DNA of 8,727 nt, from assembly GCA_025351145.1 (NCBI GenBank), contig JANXWM010000098.1, positions 1 to 8,727 on the forward strand, read 5' to 3'. Below the pieces are notes generated by a model, which was given only the letters and a program-made list of their open reading frames with translations, searched no databases and was not told the DNA's origin. Positions 1 through 6,504 of the stretch are shown piece by piece. Made by a program: the position numbers and the translations under genes. Each line of letters begins with the position of its first letter. Position 1 is the stretch's first letter. The stretch is from Chitinophagaceae bacterium (GTDB lineage Bacteria; Bacteroidota; Bacteroidia; Chitinophagales; Chitinophagaceae).

Positions 1-2
1 AG

Positions 3-1418
3 ATCATCACTTCCCTGCACGATAAGAGTACCGTTTATGCTGTTTTCAATCAACACCGCTACGGCGATTTTCATCCTTATGTTTTCCGCAGTAAAGATGC
101 CGGCAAAACATGGGTTGCCATTCAGCATAATTTACCCGAAAGAGGTTCTGTCTATTGCATTGCAGAAGATCATGTAAACCCTAACCTTCTTTTTGCCGGA
201 ACAGAATTCGGCGTATTCTGCAGTATTGATGGTGGCGAAAAATGGTTGCCCATGAAAGGCGGCTTGCCAACTATTGCAATAAGGGATATGGAAATTCAAA
301 GAAGGGAAAACGACCTCGTACTCGCAACTTTTGGCCGCGGCTTTTATGTGCTGGATGATTATTCACCCTTACGAAATTTTAAAAAAGAAGATACAACCAG
401 AGCTGCAACAATTTATCCTGTAAAAGATGCCTGGATGTTCGATGAAGCCAATCCTCTTGGTGGTTTTGGAGAAAGTCCCAAAGGCTCAATGGGCGAAGGA
501 TATTTCACTACACCAAACCCTAAGGTTGGCAGTGTATTTACTTATTATTTAAAAGATGATTTACAAACCATCAAACAAAAAAGACAAAAAGCCGAAGCTG
601 AAAAAATAAAAAAAGGCGACCCAGTTTATTACCCGTCAACAGATTCATTGCGCATGGAAGATGAACAACCCAAACCATACTTATTGTTCACGGTTTACGA
701 TGCTGCAGGTAACGCAATCCGCAGAATTAAAACTGATGGATCAAAAGGCATGCACCGCATTGTTTGGGATTTCCGTTACCCCGGCGGCAGCATAGATGAA
801 AGCAGCAGCGATGGTGGCAGCGGCTTTAAAGTATTGCCCGGCGATTACAAAGTTGGTATATATAAATTTGAAGATGGTGCGTTTACCCAACTGGCTGCAC
901 CCGTATCATTTAAAGTTGCAGCACTTAACTGGGCTAGCCTTCCTGCAACCGATAAACAGGCGCTCCAGTCTTACGCAAATAAAGTGAACGAATTAAGCAG
1001 GGTAGCCGATGGCACTTATGCTTATTTCCGGCAACTCAGCAACCAGTTAAACCAGGTAAAAGCCGCTATTATTGCAGCGCCACAGCTACCATTAAGCATG
1101 AGCCAGCAAACAGACAAATTGCAGAAAAGGATGAATGCGCTTAACACGCAGTTCAATGGCGACGCAACGCTTGCAGAACGGCAGTTTGAAGCATTGCCCG
1201 GCATAAGAGACCGGATCAACAATATTGCTGGCGGCTTATTAAGCAATACTGCTGCGCCCACAAACACTTTCATGCAATCTTATAATGTAGCTGCAAAACA
1301 GTTCACCGCAGCCTATAACGAAGTAAAAAGTATTGATGCCGAAATAAAAAAACTACAGCAAATGCTCGAGCAAAACAAAGCGCCGGTAATACCCGGTGCA
1401 TTGCCAGACTGGAAGTAG
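3..1418 (+). CDS. BNR/VPS10-like repeat protein ('glycosyl hydrolase' family), C-terminal part, 5' end outside window
   Basis: The reading frame is open from the left edge of the window, so the gene starts upstream; 471 residues are visible and the ATG/TTG codons near 246-254 are internal. Two Asp-box (BNR) motifs are seen: SKDAGKTW at residues 30-37 (nt 90-113) and SIDGGEKW at 74-81 (nt 222-245), which mark the last blades of a beta-propeller. The following stretch, with LATFGRGFYVLDDYSPLR (about residues 102-119) and later GMHRIVWDFRYPGG, is typical of the large (about 1000-residue) Bacteroidota proteins annotated as sortilin/VPS10-like or 'glycosyl hydrolase'. These are usually exported, and enzymatic activity has rarely been shown. 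The C-terminal 200 residues are rich in Ala, Gln and Asn and probably form helical coiled-coil-like segments; no T9SS sorting domain is seen. No terminator follows; repeat arm A1 begins 10 bp after the stop. The family is fairly sure, the function is not. Confidence 0.8.
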   Translation: MITSLHDKSTVYAVFNQHRYGDFHPYVFRSKDAGKTWVAIQHNLPERGSVYCIAEDHVNPNLLFAGTEFGVFCSIDGGEKWLPMKGGLPTIAIRDMEIQRRENDLVLATFGRGFYVLDDYSPLRNFKKEDTTRAATIYPVKDAWMFDEANPLGGFGESPKGSMGEGYFTTPNPKVGSVFTYYLKDDLQTIKQKRQKAEAEKIKKGDPVYYPSTDSLRMEDEQPKPYLLFTVYDAAGNAIRRIKTDGSKGMHRIVWDFRYPGGSIDESSSDGGSGFKVLPGDYKVGIYKFEDGAFTQLAAPVSFKVAALNWASLPATDKQALQSYANKVNELSRVADGTYAYFRQLSNQLNQVKAAIIAAPQLPLSMSQQTDKLQKRMNALNTQFNGDATLAERQFEALPGIRDRINNIAGGLLSNTAAPTNTFMQSYNVAAKQFTAAYNEVKSIDAEIKKLQQMLEQNKAPVIPGALPDWK

Positions 1419-1428
1419 AACAGCCATA

Positions 1429-1481
1429 ATGAACCGGGCAGCAGTTCATTGTGGATCGTTCCTTGCGTCGCACACTTGTAC
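1429..1481 (+). repeat. Arm A1 of inverted pair A (left)
   Basis: It ends in the 19-bp core TTGCGTCGCACACTTGTAC (1463-1481) and begins with an ATGAACCGGG block at 1429-1438. The stretch before the core (GATCGTTCC) and the GTTCATTG block are shared with arm A2 but not with the arms of pairs B and C. It lies 10 bp after the stop codon of the BNR-repeat gene. Confidence 0.85.
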
Positions 1482-1593
1482 TGCTGAATGTTTATGGAGC
1501 TTTCAACAGCCAAATACATAATGCAACCGTTTAGTTTATTCACATGAGCGCAAACGTTTATAAATTTCTATTCTTTTAAAACAAAATAATACT

Positions 1594-2625
1594 ATGCGTT
1601 TCTTAAAATGGTTATTGATCATTATTGCAATACTCGGCGTTGTATATTTCTTGGGTCCTTCTCCGGAAACACCGGTTTACAAAACAGATATGCCTTCAGT
1701 TCCTGCCGATGCCGCGGCATTGGAAACTTATGTAAAAACCAATGAAGCGCAGCACAAACTAAAACCCAATAATCAGGCAAGAATTGTATGGGCAAACGAT
1801 TCCTTGAAACAAAAAACGGAGTATGCTATTGTTTACCTTCATGGCTACTCAGCTTCGCAGGAAGAAGGCAGCCCCATACACACCAACATTGCAAAAGAGT
1901 TTGGCTGTAACCTTTATCTTTCAAGGCTTGCAGAACATGGTATAGACACCACAGACCCAATGATAAACCTAACGCCTGCTGAATACTGGGAGTCCGCCAA
2001 ACAAGCTTTCGCGATTGGTAAGCAGTTAGGTAACAAAGTAATATTAATGGGTACTTCAACCGGCGGAACCAACGCGTTGCAGCTTGCTGCAACTTACCCA
2101 AATGATATTGCGGCTTTGGTATTATTAAGTCCGAACATTGCGATTAACGATCCCAATGCTTACCTGCTTAATAATCACTGGGGTTTTCAATTAGCCAAAA
2201 TAATTACCGGCGATGGTTATGTAAATTCAAAAGACCAGCGGCCCATTTTTAAGGCATACTGGTACTCGCATTATCCTTTGCAATCTGCGGTGCAGTTACA
2301 GGAAATGCTTGAAACAACTATGACACCTGAAACGTTTAAAAAAGTTACACAGCCTTTACTAATGCTGTATTATTACAAAGACGAAGTGCATCATGACAGT
2401 GTGGTAAGTGTACCCGCAATGCTTAAGATGTTTAATGAACTGGGCTCGCAAACAAAAATTAAAGAAGCTGTTCCCAATGCAGGCGACCATGTAATTGGTT
2501 CTTACATAAAATCGAATGACCTGCTGAGTGTACAAAATGCTATTGAAGGTTTTATGCAGAAAACGCTAAAGCTGCAGAAGGTTCAAAACAATATTGTTAC
2601 AGAAAGCATTTTCTCCTCTCAATAA
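1594..2625 (+). CDS. Membrane-anchored alpha/beta hydrolase (serine esterase / lysophospholipase-like)
   Basis: This 343-residue protein has an N-terminal hydrophobic segment (about residues 5-21) that looks like an uncleaved anchor or signal sequence, so the catalytic domain probably lies outside the inner membrane. Alpha/beta-hydrolase features are clear. The oxyanion-region motif YLHGYSAS is at 81-88. The nucleophile elbow GTSTGG is at 153-158, giving Ser155. A likely acid is Asp263 after the strand LLMLYYYKD, and the catalytic His is probably His299 in GDHVI. The pattern HGYSAS-QEEGSP resembles the S33/monoacylglycerol lipase group, but the substrate cannot be told from sequence. The start is the ATG following an A/T-rich stretch without Shine-Dalgarno, as is normal in Bacteroidota. 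It is the only gene inside inverted pair A and has no functional tie to its neighbours. An ester- or lipid-cleaving role is inference from the fold. Confidence 0.85.
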   Translation: MRFLKWLLIIIAILGVVYFLGPSPETPVYKTDMPSVPADAAALETYVKTNEAQHKLKPNNQARIVWANDSLKQKTEYAIVYLHGYSASQEEGSPIHTNIAKEFGCNLYLSRLAEHGIDTTDPMINLTPAEYWESAKQAFAIGKQLGNKVILMGTSTGGTNALQLAATYPNDIAALVLLSPNIAINDPNAYLLNNHWGFQLAKIITGDGYVNSKDQRPIFKAYWYSHYPLQSAVQLQEMLETTMTPETFKKVTQPLLMLYYYKDEVHHDSVVSVPAMLKMFNELGSQTKIKEAVPNAGDHVIGSYIKSNDLLSVQNAIEGFMQKTLKLQKVQNNIVTESIFSSQ

Positions 2626-2691
2626 AACATAAAAACCGGTTGCAGGAAATGCATGAAGCAGCACAGAAGCCTGCTGAATAAAGATATGAAT

Positions 2692-2745
2692 GTACAAGAG
2701 TGCGACGCAAGGAACGATCAATCAATGAACTTTTGCCGGGTTCAT
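2692..2745 (-). repeat. Arm A2 of inverted pair A (right)
   Basis: On the minus strand it reads ATGAACCCGGCA, then GTTCATTG, then GATCGTTCC and the core TTGCGTCGCACTCTTGTAC (core at 2692-2710). It is the inverted partner of A1, with differences at about six of 54 aligned positions. It lies 66 bp after the hydrolase stop and 78 bp before tetR. Confidence 0.85.
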
Positions 2746-2811
2746 AAATAGAGTCATCATGTTTTACACAACCGAAAAAAAATTCAATGAAACATTTATG
2801 CTAATGATTGT

Positions 2812-2819
2812 TATTTTTG
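2812..2819 (+). promoter_or_regulatory. Candidate -7 promoter box just before tetR
   Basis: TATTTTTG fits the Bacteroidota -7 consensus TAnnTTTG exactly, but it ends only 4 bp before the ATG at 2824 and no good TTG/TTTG box lies 17-23 bp upstream. If used, it would give a leaderless or nearly leaderless tetR mRNA. In A/T-rich DNA the match may be chance. Confidence 0.25.
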
Positions 2820-2823
2820 CATT

Positions 2824-3414
2824 ATGGCAAGAATACAAACTGAAAAAGATGTGTCGCGCAAGGAAGTGATACTGAAAGCTTCGGCTAAATTATTTCTGGA
2901 GAAAGGTTATAAGGCAGCCAGCATGCGCGACCTGGCAGTTAAAGTGGGCGTTGAAGCTGCGAGCCTTTATAATCATATCCGCTCTAAAGCTGAGCTGCTG
3001 CACGATATATGTTTTAATGTGGCCAATGTTTTTTTTGAACATATTAATGCAGTGGAAGCTTCGGGTGCAACGCCAATCAGCAAACTTGAAACCCTGCTGC
3101 GTTTTCATATACAGCAGATGATTGATAATTATGAAGAAGTATTTGTAAGCGACCGTGAATGGCGCTACCTGGCAGACCCTTATCTTTCTAATTTTCAAAA
3201 CCAGCGGCGCAGTTACCGTAAGCGTTTTGCCGCTATTATACAGTCTGGTATTGAACAGGGGCAGATTAATAAAATTGATGCCTCTACTGCAGTACTGGTG
3301 ATATTGCATGCCATCAGCGGAATAGATTCCTGGCACCGCAGTACACATAAAGTAAGCGGCGAAGAGCTTACAGAAAACATTGTTACCATTCTTGTTGAAG
3401 GCCTAAAAAAATAA
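2824..3414 (+). CDS. TetR/AcrR family transcriptional regulator
   Basis: This 196-residue protein is the usual size for the family. The N-terminal DNA-binding domain spans about residues 12-60: a first helix (KEVILKASAKLFLEKGYKAAS), then the helix-turn-helix SMRDLAVKVGVEAASLYNHI at 33-52, followed by the family-typical SKAELLHDI. The C-terminal part (about 65-196) is the variable ligand-binding and dimer domain. The next ATG (residue 34) would cut the helix-turn-helix, which supports the chosen start. It lies 44 bp upstream of paaE on the same strand, so the two are probably co-transcribed. TetR regulators beside phenylacetate-degradation genes usually respond to phenylacetyl-CoA or a related acyl-CoA. 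That ligand, and self-regulation of the tetR-paaE unit, are inference; no clear operator palindrome was identified. Confidence 0.9.
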   Translation: MARIQTEKDVSRKEVILKASAKLFLEKGYKAASMRDLAVKVGVEAASLYNHIRSKAELLHDICFNVANVFFEHINAVEASGATPISKLETLLRFHIQQMIDNYEEVFVSDREWRYLADPYLSNFQNQRRSYRKRFAAIIQSGIEQGQINKIDASTAVLVILHAISGIDSWHRSTHKVSGEELTENIVTILVEGLKK

Positions 3415-3450
3415 CGCCCCTAAATACCCCGGAAGGGGATTTTAAAATTC
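3415..3450 (+). repeat. Small CCCC-GGAA-GGGG hairpin motif between tetR and paaE
   Basis: The spacer contains CCCCGGAAGGGG at 3427-3438, a 4-bp GC stem on a GGAA tetraloop, preceded by GCCCCTAAATA and followed by ATTTTAAAATTCC. From memory, similar short 'CCCC...GGGG-A-TTT' motifs recur between genes of many Bacteroidota. It might be a weak attenuator or an RNA processing site within the tetR-paaE transcript; no function is shown. Confidence 0.35.
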
Positions 3451-3458
3451 CACTATCA

Positions 3459-4535
3459 ATGTCATTGCACTTTGAAAAAATATCTGTTAAGCAGGTAAAA
3501 AAAGAAACAGCAGATTGTGTATCCATCACCTTTGATATTCCTGAAATACTGCGTGAAAAATTCAGGTATAAACATGGGCAGCACCTTACCATACGGGCAT
3601 TTATCAATGGCGAAGAAGTGCGCCGTTCTTACTCTTTATGCAGTTCTCCGCTTAGCAATGAATGGAAGATCGCCGTTAAAAAAGTTGATGATGGTTTGTT
3701 TTCAACCTATGCCAACAGTGAGCTTAAAAAAGGCGATCTGCTTGAGTTGATGGAACCCATGGGGCATTTCTCCACTGACATAGATGCAGCCCATAAAAAA
3801 GAATATGTAGCTGTTGCAGCAGGCAGTGGCATTACGCCGGTTTTATCTATTATAAAAACGGTACTTGCATCAGAACCGCAAAGCAGTTTTACGTTGGTTT
3901 ATGGAAACAGGAACCGTAGTTCAGTTATTTTTAAAGATGAACTTGAAGCGCTAAAAAATAAATACATCAGCAGGTTCAGGATCATTTATATACTAAGCCG
4001 CGAAAGAACCGATGCAGCCATTAATCATGGCCGTATCGATGCAGCCAAATGCGAAACGCTTTTTAATAAAGCAATAGATATTAATGCTGATGAATTTTTT
4101 ATTTGCGGCCCCGAAGAAATGATCTTTACTGTAAAAGATTTTTTAGAACAGAAAGGAGTTGCACAAAAGAAAATACACTTCGAACTCTTCACCAGTTCGG
4201 GCAGTACAAAACAAAAAGTGCAAACAGAAAAAGTTGCTGAAAGCACCGAAAGAAAGAGCAGCATTACGGTAAAATTAGATGGCATTACTTTCAATTTCGA
4301 TGCGCCTTTTAACGGCGCATCTATTTTAGATACGGCCATGCAAAATGGCGCCGATCTTCCCTACAGTTGCAAAGGCGGCGTTTGCTGCACCTGCAAAGCA
4401 AGACTTTTAGAAGGTGAAGTAGATATGGATGTTAGCTATGGCCTGGAAACCGAAGAAATTGAAGAAGGTTTTATTCTTGCCTGCCAAAGTCATCCTAAAA
4501 CAGAAAAAGTGGTTATTGATTTTGATATTAAATAA
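3459..4535 (+). CDS. paaE: 1,2-phenylacetyl-CoA epoxidase reductase subunit PaaE
   Basis: This 358-residue protein is about the length of E. coli PaaE. It has an N-terminal ferredoxin-NADP reductase unit and a C-terminal plant-type ferredoxin. The FAD-binding motif RSYS is at residues 56-59. The nucleotide-binding GSGITP is at 122-127, with YGNRNRSSVIF at 148-158 and CGPEEM at 216-221. The [2Fe-2S] ligands are Cys304, Cys309, Cys312 and Cys342 (CKGGVCCTC ... LACQSHP). The spacing and the GEVDMD segment match PaaE rather than other oxygenase reductases. PaaE passes electrons from NADPH to the diiron PaaA oxygenase, which epoxidises the ring of phenylacetyl-CoA in the cytosol. Upstream tetR is its likely regulator. 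The genes for the oxygenase subunits paaABCD, normally adjacent, are absent: repeat arm B1 starts 5 bp after the stop. A related multi-component oxygenase reductase is the main alternative. Confidence 0.87.
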   Translation: MSLHFEKISVKQVKKETADCVSITFDIPEILREKFRYKHGQHLTIRAFINGEEVRRSYSLCSSPLSNEWKIAVKKVDDGLFSTYANSELKKGDLLELMEPMGHFSTDIDAAHKKEYVAVAAGSGITPVLSIIKTVLASEPQSSFTLVYGNRNRSSVIFKDELEALKNKYISRFRIIYILSRERTDAAINHGRIDAAKCETLFNKAIDINADEFFICGPEEMIFTVKDFLEQKGVAQKKIHFELFTSSGSTKQKVQTEKVAESTERKSSITVKLDGITFNFDAPFNGASILDTAMQNGADLPYSCKGGVCCTCKARLLEGEVDMDVSYGLETEEIEEGFILACQSHPKTEKVVIDFDIK

Positions 4536-4540
4536 TCTTT

Positions 4541-4594
4541 TGTACCGGGCTTTAAGGTTTTCATGGCATCGGCTCTTGCGTCGCACTCTTGTAC
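4541..4594 (+). repeat. Arm B1 of inverted pair B (left)
   Basis: It starts with TGTACCGGGCT and ends with the core TTGCGTCGCACTCTTGTAC at 4576-4594. The middle part TTTTCATGGCATCGGCTC is nearly identical to that of arm B2. It begins 5 bp after the paaE stop, in the space between convergent paaE and the kinase gene; no separate intrinsic terminator is seen there. Confidence 0.85.
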
Positions 4595-4638
4595 TTTTGG
4601 AACAATGATGAGCACTGAGCTCACCAACTTACAAATAA

Positions 4639-5544
4639 TTAATTTTTCTCTGGCTGCAGCAGTTCAAAACAATTTTTTATTACTTCGAATTTTACTTCCT
4701 CCGCAGTTTGCACCGGCTCACCGTCAATATGCAGCGGGGCATATTTTAGGTTACGTATGGTAAGGCAGGGTACCTGGAAATAAAGCACATTCTTTTTTGT
4801 AATATCATCAACAAGCTGCTGTAGTTTATTGTTGCCGCGAAGCTGTTTTATTATAGCGAAGGGAAGTTTAGCCTTATTCATTTTTTGTACAATCACCACA
4901 TCAAGCAAGCCATCGTTTAAAACTGCATGCGGCGCAATGGTTACATTGTTGCCAAACTGGTTGCCATTGGCAATGCTTATAAAAAAAGCATCAGTAAAAA
5001 AAGAGAAACCATTCATTAATACTTCAAACTGGTAAGGTTGGGCTTTAAAAAAATTAATGATGCTTTGCTGCGTATAGGTAAGCAACCCGCGTTTTACTTT
5101 TGCCGCAAAATCGTGGGCCACTTTTGCATCGAAACCAATACCGCTGAGCATGCAGGAAAAATGATTGTTTACCCTAAATGCATCTACTATTTTTGAATGG
5201 CCGTAAATAATAATATCCATCGCTTTTTTTGCATTGCCTGAAATACCCGCGGCAAAAGCAAACCCATTTCCACTGCCCAATGGTATTATGCCAAACCTTA
5301 CGGGTTCTTTGTATAAAGCGTGTACCACCTGGTTTACAGTGCCATCGCCACCAATGACTATTATATCTGTAATATGCTCTTCGTGTATCCTGTGCTTGAG
5401 TAGATTATAGTTACCTGATGCATTGGTGGGCATTATTTCAAAATGAAGTTTCGCTGCTGAGCAGGCCGCATCAACCAGTTTAAGTACAGCATCTTTTTTT
5501 GATGTGCCGGAAATAGGGTTTACAAGAAAAATAATTTTTCGCAT
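4639..5544 (-). CDS. Diacylglycerol kinase-like lipid kinase (YegS/DgkB/BmrU family)
   Basis: This 301-residue protein is a typical length for bacterial lipid kinases with the diacylglycerol kinase catalytic domain. Seen in order: the N-terminal NPISGTSKK (residues 9-17) opening the domain, the nucleotide-binding GGDGTVNQVV at 65-74, PLGSGNGFA at 88-96 (more often PLGTGNDFA), LNDGLLDVV at 209-217 with the conserved DG, and HIDGE at 272-276. The family transfers ATP phosphate to a lipid such as diacylglycerol or a related membrane lipid at the inner face of the cytoplasmic membrane; the substrate here is unknown. The ATG start lies after an A-rich leader about 65 nt from a promoter-like sequence. 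It is the only gene in inverted pair B, is convergent with paaE and divergent from the nucleotidase gene, and shares no pathway with either. Confidence 0.9.
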   Translation of the reverse strand: MRKIIFLVNPISGTSKKDAVLKLVDAACSAAKLHFEIMPTNASGNYNLLKHRIHEEHITDIIVIGGDGTVNQVVHALYKEPVRFGIIPLGSGNGFAFAAGISGNAKKAMDIIIYGHSKIVDAFRVNNHFSCMLSGIGFDAKVAHDFAAKVKRGLLTYTQQSIINFFKAQPYQFEVLMNGFSFFTDAFFISIANGNQFGNNVTIAPHAVLNDGLLDVVIVQKMNKAKLPFAIIKQLRGNNKLQQLVDDITKKNVLYFQVPCLTIRNLKYAPLHIDGEPVQTAEEVKFEVIKNCFELLQPEKN

Positions 5545-5588
5545 TTTTATCAGGCTGAAAAAAATTAGCTATGCAATCGGATTAATAT

Positions 5589-5604
5589 TGGCTTTAAAAA
5601 GCCA
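5589..5604. promoter_or_regulatory. Perfect palindrome TGGCTTT-AA-AAAGCCA in the kinase leader
   Basis: It consists of 7-bp arms around an AA centre, just downstream of the candidate minus-strand promoter and about 45-60 bp before the kinase ATG. It could be an operator close to the transcription start or a small mRNA hairpin. No T-run follows on the minus strand, so a terminator is unlikely. Confidence 0.35.
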
Positions 5605-5609
5605 GCGAA

Positions 5610-5636
5610 CAAATTTAAACACATTAAATGAAACAA
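5610..5636 (-). promoter_or_regulatory. Candidate Bacteroidota-type promoter for the lipid kinase gene
   Basis: On the minus strand, TTG (5636-5634) is followed after 16 nt by TAAATTTG (5617-5610), an exact match to TAnnTTTG. The spacer is one base shorter than the usual 17-23. It would start transcription near 5605, leaving a leader of about 60 nt. It lies inside inverted pair B, so the element would carry a complete transcription unit. Confidence 0.45.
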
Positions 5637-5774
5637 TGCGTTAATGATTCTGTGAATGATATTTTAACGAAAAAACGTTTTATAGCGGGGTTGCATTTAT
5701 GGTTGCCGGGTTAGCCGGTTGCTGCAATTTACTGAACTTGCAGGGGCTGTTGAAAGCTCAATTATATTGCAAAC

Positions 5775-5827
5775 GTACAAGTGTGCGACGCAAGAGCCGA
5801 TGCTATGAAAAACTTTAGCCCGGTAAA
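5775..5827 (-). repeat. Arm B2 of inverted pair B (right)
   Basis: On the minus strand it reads TTTACCGGGCT, then TTTTTCATAGCATCGGCTC, then the core TTGCGTCGCACACTTGTAC (core at 5775-5793). It is the inverted partner of B1 and shares its pair-specific GCATCGGCTC, which pairs A and C lack. Confidence 0.85.
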
Positions 5828-5917
5828 AAAATATTTCAATTTTGGCAACATGTAACGGCGGCATAAGTCAACCGCATGCTTTATATTCGGTCTTTATTAC
5901 AATCATAATAACCGATC

Positions 5918-6451
5918 ATGAGAATATTAATTGATATGGATGAAGTAATGGCCGATGCCATTGCCCGCTTTATTGAATGGTACGACAGGGACTTTGGTAT
6001 AAGGTACACTGAAGAACAATTGCACGGCACCAAGCTGCAGTATATTATCCCGGAAGCACACCGGGCTGTTGTAAAACAATACCCGCATCAAAAAGGTTTT
6101 TTTGCCAACCTGCCTTTAATAGCCAACAGCCAGGAAATAATAAAAGAGCTGAATGATAAACATGAAGTTTATATTGCTTCTGCAGCAATGGAGTTTAAAT
6201 ATTCTTTGCCTGAAAAATATGACTGGCTTGATGAACATTTCCCTTTTATTCACTGGAAACGCAGGATCTTCTGCGGCGACAAAAGCCTGTTAAACGCGGA
6301 TGTGCTGATTGATGACCACGATTTTAATTTGTCTGTTTTTACCGGAAGGGCAATTATGTTTGCGGCTACCCATAATACATTAGAAACAAAGTACGAAAGA
6401 TTAGACAACTGGTTAGATGCAAGAAAATTATTTAACCTGGATACCCCATAA
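5918..6451 (+). CDS. 5'(3')-deoxyribonucleotidase-type HAD phosphatase (NT5C family)
   Basis: This 177-residue cytosolic protein has HAD-superfamily motifs in the NT5C arrangement. Motif I is DMDEVMAD at residues 6-13, with Asp6 as the likely nucleophile and Asp8 as acid/base. Motif II is IASAAM with Ser88, motif III probably Lys122 in CGDKSLL, and motif IV is LIDDH with Asp132 and Asp133 binding magnesium. The WK pair in FIHWKRRIFCG also fits the family. Relatives remove phosphate from (deoxy)nucleoside monophosphates. Bacterial members are often annotated simply as '5' nucleotidase, C type', and the true substrate may differ. The start sits directly before the conserved first strand MRILIDMD. 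The peptidase gene follows 53 bp later on the same strand, but a hairpin between them makes co-transcription uncertain. Confidence 0.85.
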   Translation: MRILIDMDEVMADAIARFIEWYDRDFGIRYTEEQLHGTKLQYIIPEAHRAVVKQYPHQKGFFANLPLIANSQEIIKELNDKHEVYIASAAMEFKYSLPEKYDWLDEHFPFIHWKRRIFCGDKSLLNADVLIDDHDFNLSVFTGRAIMFAATHNTLETKYERLDNWLDARKLFNLDTP

Positions 6452-6473
6452 GGTTTGCAGACTGATAAACCTT
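6450..6473 (+). terminator. Weak hairpin after the nucleotidase gene
   Basis: AAGGTTT (6450-6456) and AAACCTT (6467-6473) form a perfect 7-bp stem with a 10-nt loop overlapping the stop codon, followed by ACTTTTATAA. The T-run has only four bases, so it is at best a weak terminator. The same region has a TACTTTTA box (6473-6480), one mismatch from the -7 consensus, that could help start the peptidase mRNA. Confidence 0.35.
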
Positions 6474-6504
6474 ACTTTTATAATACACTTTAAAAAAAAC
6501 GCGT

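Larger units (their letters stand above)
1429..2745. mobile_element. Inverted-repeat element A carrying one alpha/beta hydrolase gene (putative, unnamed family)
   Basis: The segment is bounded by two inverted arms of 53 and 54 bp that agree at about 48 of 54 aligned positions, with one indel. The GTAC ends of both arms point inward. Between them are 1210 bp holding one complete gene (1594-2625, +) with its own 112-bp upstream region and 66 bp downstream. No transposase or recombinase is present and no target-site duplication was found at the outer edges, so calling it mobile is inference. Alternatives are an invertible segment bounded by recombinase sites, or a REP-type repeat pair that happens to enclose a gene. 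The upstream part (1482-1593) contains TAAATTTC at 1561-1568, one mismatch from the Bacteroidota -7 box TAnnTTTG, so the cargo may have its own promoter inside the element. Confidence 0.5.
4541..5827. mobile_element. Inverted-repeat element B carrying one lipid kinase gene (putative, unnamed family)
   Basis: Two inverted arms of 54 and 53 bp bound 1180 bp that hold one complete gene on the minus strand (4639-5544) and a promoter-like region of its own. The arms match at roughly 48 of 54 aligned positions. The architecture is the same as in element A (outer CCGGG block, variable middle, inner GTAC-ended core), but the cargo is unrelated and on the opposite strand. No transposase, recombinase or clear target-site duplication was seen; the T-rich outer flanks (TTTT left, AAAAAA right) extend the inverted repeat rather than giving a direct repeat. 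Mobility is inference, as for element A. Confidence 0.5.
5545..5917. other. 373-bp divergent intergenic region (kinase gene / nucleotidase gene)
   Basis: From left to right it holds the kinase leader, a perfect short palindrome (5589-5604), a candidate minus-strand promoter (5610-5636), about 140 bp with no gene or clear structure (5637-5774), repeat arm B2 (5775-5827) and a 90-bp leader before the nucleotidase ATG. In that leader the best -7-like matches, CAATTTTG and TATATTCG, each have one mismatch and lack a matching upstream box, so the nucleotidase promoter is not located. Confidence 0.6.

Noticed and set aside
1419..1440. Target-site duplication at the outer edges of elements A and B
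   Set aside because: The outer flanks were compared by eye and no convincing direct repeat was found; apparent matches only extend the inverted repeat.
2849..2868. A core-like sequence (GTGTCGCGCAAGGAAG) at the start of tetR
   Set aside because: It resembles GTGCGACGCAAGGAAC of the core but lacks the GTACAAG end, lies within well-conserved coding sequence, and is probably chance.
2890..3348. 152-residue minus-strand open frame opposite tetR
   Set aside because: It is the antisense of a clearly coding TetR gene; the protein is cysteine- and basic-rich with no family features.
4563..4763. Short plus-strand frame starting in arm B1
   Set aside because: It overlaps the conserved 3' end of the lipid kinase gene on the opposite strand and has no recognisable domain.
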